Source of the DNA: JAAYAO01 sp051133435
GTDB taxonomy: Bacteria > Actinomycetota > Actinomycetes > Propionibacteriales > Propionibacteriaceae
DNA length: 64,000 nucleotides
Reading direction: 5' to 3'
Assembly: GCF_051133435.1 (NCBI RefSeq)
Contig: NZ_JBPGNY010000001.1
Location: 744,001 to 808,000 of the forward strand
Part shown: piece after piece, positions 63,107 through 64,000 of the stretch
Layout: each line of letters opens with the position of its first letter
Position numbering within the stretch: the stretch's first letter is position 1
Notes under the pieces: generated by a model
Told to the model about the DNA's origin: nothing
What the model saw: only the letters and a program-made list of their open reading frames with translations
The model's database searches: none
Program-made: the position numbers and the translations under genes

Positions 63107-64000
63107 GCACCCGCCTCGTCCAGCCCCCAGGGCTCCTCGTCGACGCCGAGCAGGGTCAACGTGCCCGGTACCTGCCGGACGAGTTCCTGCGGTGGCATAC
63201 CGGGCAGTCGGGCAGCGGTGAAGGCCTGCACCGAGGCGGCGGCGAGCGCGGCCCGGGCCGGATCCAGTCCGGCGGCCAGCAGGGTGCCGCAGATACCGGC
63301 CAGCACATCGCCCGAACCGGCCTGGGCGGTGCGGGCGGGGCCGGTCACCGCGACCCGGATCTCACTCTCACCGGGTTCGGCCACGTACTGGGTGGAGCCC
63401 TTGAGCAGCACCGTGGCGCCGGTGCGTTCGGCCGCATCGGTCACCGAACCGATCGGGTCGGTGGTCACGTCGAGTCGGTTCAGACCCAGCAGTCGGGCCA
63501 GTTCGCCGGCATGTGGCGTGAGCAGGGTGTTGGCCGGGAGTCGCTCGGGCAGGTGGCGCAGGGCGTCGGCGTCCAACACCACCGGCACCCGGCGATTCAG
63601 GGCGTCGGCCACCTCCAGGGCACCGCGCACCCGCGACCCCCAGCCGGAGCCGAGCACCATCGCCTGCACCCGGCCCGGTTTGAGTACGACATTGGGCAGG
63701 TGGTGCACCACTTCGGCACCGACCTCGGGCGACCCGAGCACCCGCACCATGCCGGCCCCCGACCACACCGCGCCGAGGGCGGACAACACCGCTGCCCCGG
63801 GGTAGGTGGCCGATCCGGTGTTGATGCCGACCACACCGCGGGCGTACTTGTCGGCCTCGGCATCGACCCGCGGCCAGGCGTCGGCGATGTCCTCGGCGTC
63901 CCAGGCGCTGAGCACCGGCTTGTGCCCGACCAAGCCCTCGGCCAGGCCGATGTCGACCAGTTCCACCTCACCGCAGGCGCGGGCGGCCGCCCCGGCGAGA
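63103..64000 (-). CDS. nnrD: NAD(P)H-hydrate dehydratase, C-terminal part of a probable NnrE-NnrD bifunctional protein
   Basis: The ADP-dependent dehydratase repairs hydrated NAD(P)H. It has the VDAEADKYARGVVGINTGS-type entry (KYARGVVGI), VLGSGWGS, DADALRHLP, TPHAGELARL and the ATP-binding TAQAGSGDVLAGICG. The frame runs past base 64000, and the sequence before KPVLSAWD (GEVELVDIGL) looks like the end of an NnrE epimerase domain. The start is therefore outside the window. It overlaps alr by 4 nt. Confidence 0.93.

Overview
The window is high-GC actinobacterial chromosome. The evidence is GTG/TTG starts, dense 1-8 nt gene overlaps, several apparently leaderless genes, a GroEL1-type chaperonin with two CIRCE operators, DUF3151, an MptB-like mannosyltransferase and an MgtA/PimB-like GDP-mannose glycosyltransferase. 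Gene content would suit a member of the Propionibacteriales, but nothing here proves the genus.

Layout. (1) 1-2043: the truncated 3'-part-missing purL. (2) 2129-19810: an accessory catabolic island. One long minus-strand run encodes a SsuABC-type importer, aldehyde dehydrogenase, RidA-like protein, cupin, oxygenase reductase, extradiol dioxygenase, alpha/beta-hydrolase, two SDRs, a thiamine-diphosphate enzyme, an inactive-looking hydrolase homologue, a tiny helix-turn-helix protein, a Rieske oxygenase, a small unknown protein and a second RidA-like protein. At its end lie a MarR regulator and two flavin monooxygenases, one close to 6-hydroxynicotinate 3-monooxygenase. (3) 20030-24658: pepN, an AbiEi/DUF559-type gene bracketed by two related 64-nt palindromic elements, and a LigB/DODA-type dioxygenase. 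(4) 24661-36792: purine genes (purQ, purS, purC, purB, purD, purA) mixed with an ABC exporter, a lipid kinase, a flavoprotein gene remnant, DUF3151 and fba. (5) 36870-48477: regulators, RNA methyltransferase, aldo-keto reductase, LemA, DUF418, a voltage-gated cation channel, pyrE, a cysteine-less sortase, acyltransferase, mannosyltransferase and an SDR. (6) 48629-53980: groESL, a cupin, and a second AbiEi/DUF559-type gene bracketed by a different pair of 49-nt palindromes. (7) 54041-64000: helicase, GNAT-TsaE fusion, tsaB, rimI and tsaD in one overlapping operon, then a mannosyltransferase, and the nnrD-alr-hydrolase operon.

How it works together. The island reads as a full importer-to-central-metabolism route for an aromatic or N-heteroaromatic compound: import, Rieske hydroxylation, SDR rearomatisation, extradiol cleavage, hydrolysis or aldehyde oxidation, and imine/enamine handling by RidA-like proteins. 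It lies between purL and purQ, which are usually neighbours, and looks less GC-rich than the flanks. I found no tRNA, rRNA, transposase, integrase or CRISPR array.

The two most unusual signals are the repeated architecture of nuclease-like genes each enclosed by its own pair of equal-length palindromes, and the catabolic island, whose exact substrate I cannot name. Smaller surprises include a channel with a TLEGW filter, a sortase lacking its cysteine, and an SDR and a hydrolase homologue that have lost their catalytic residues.
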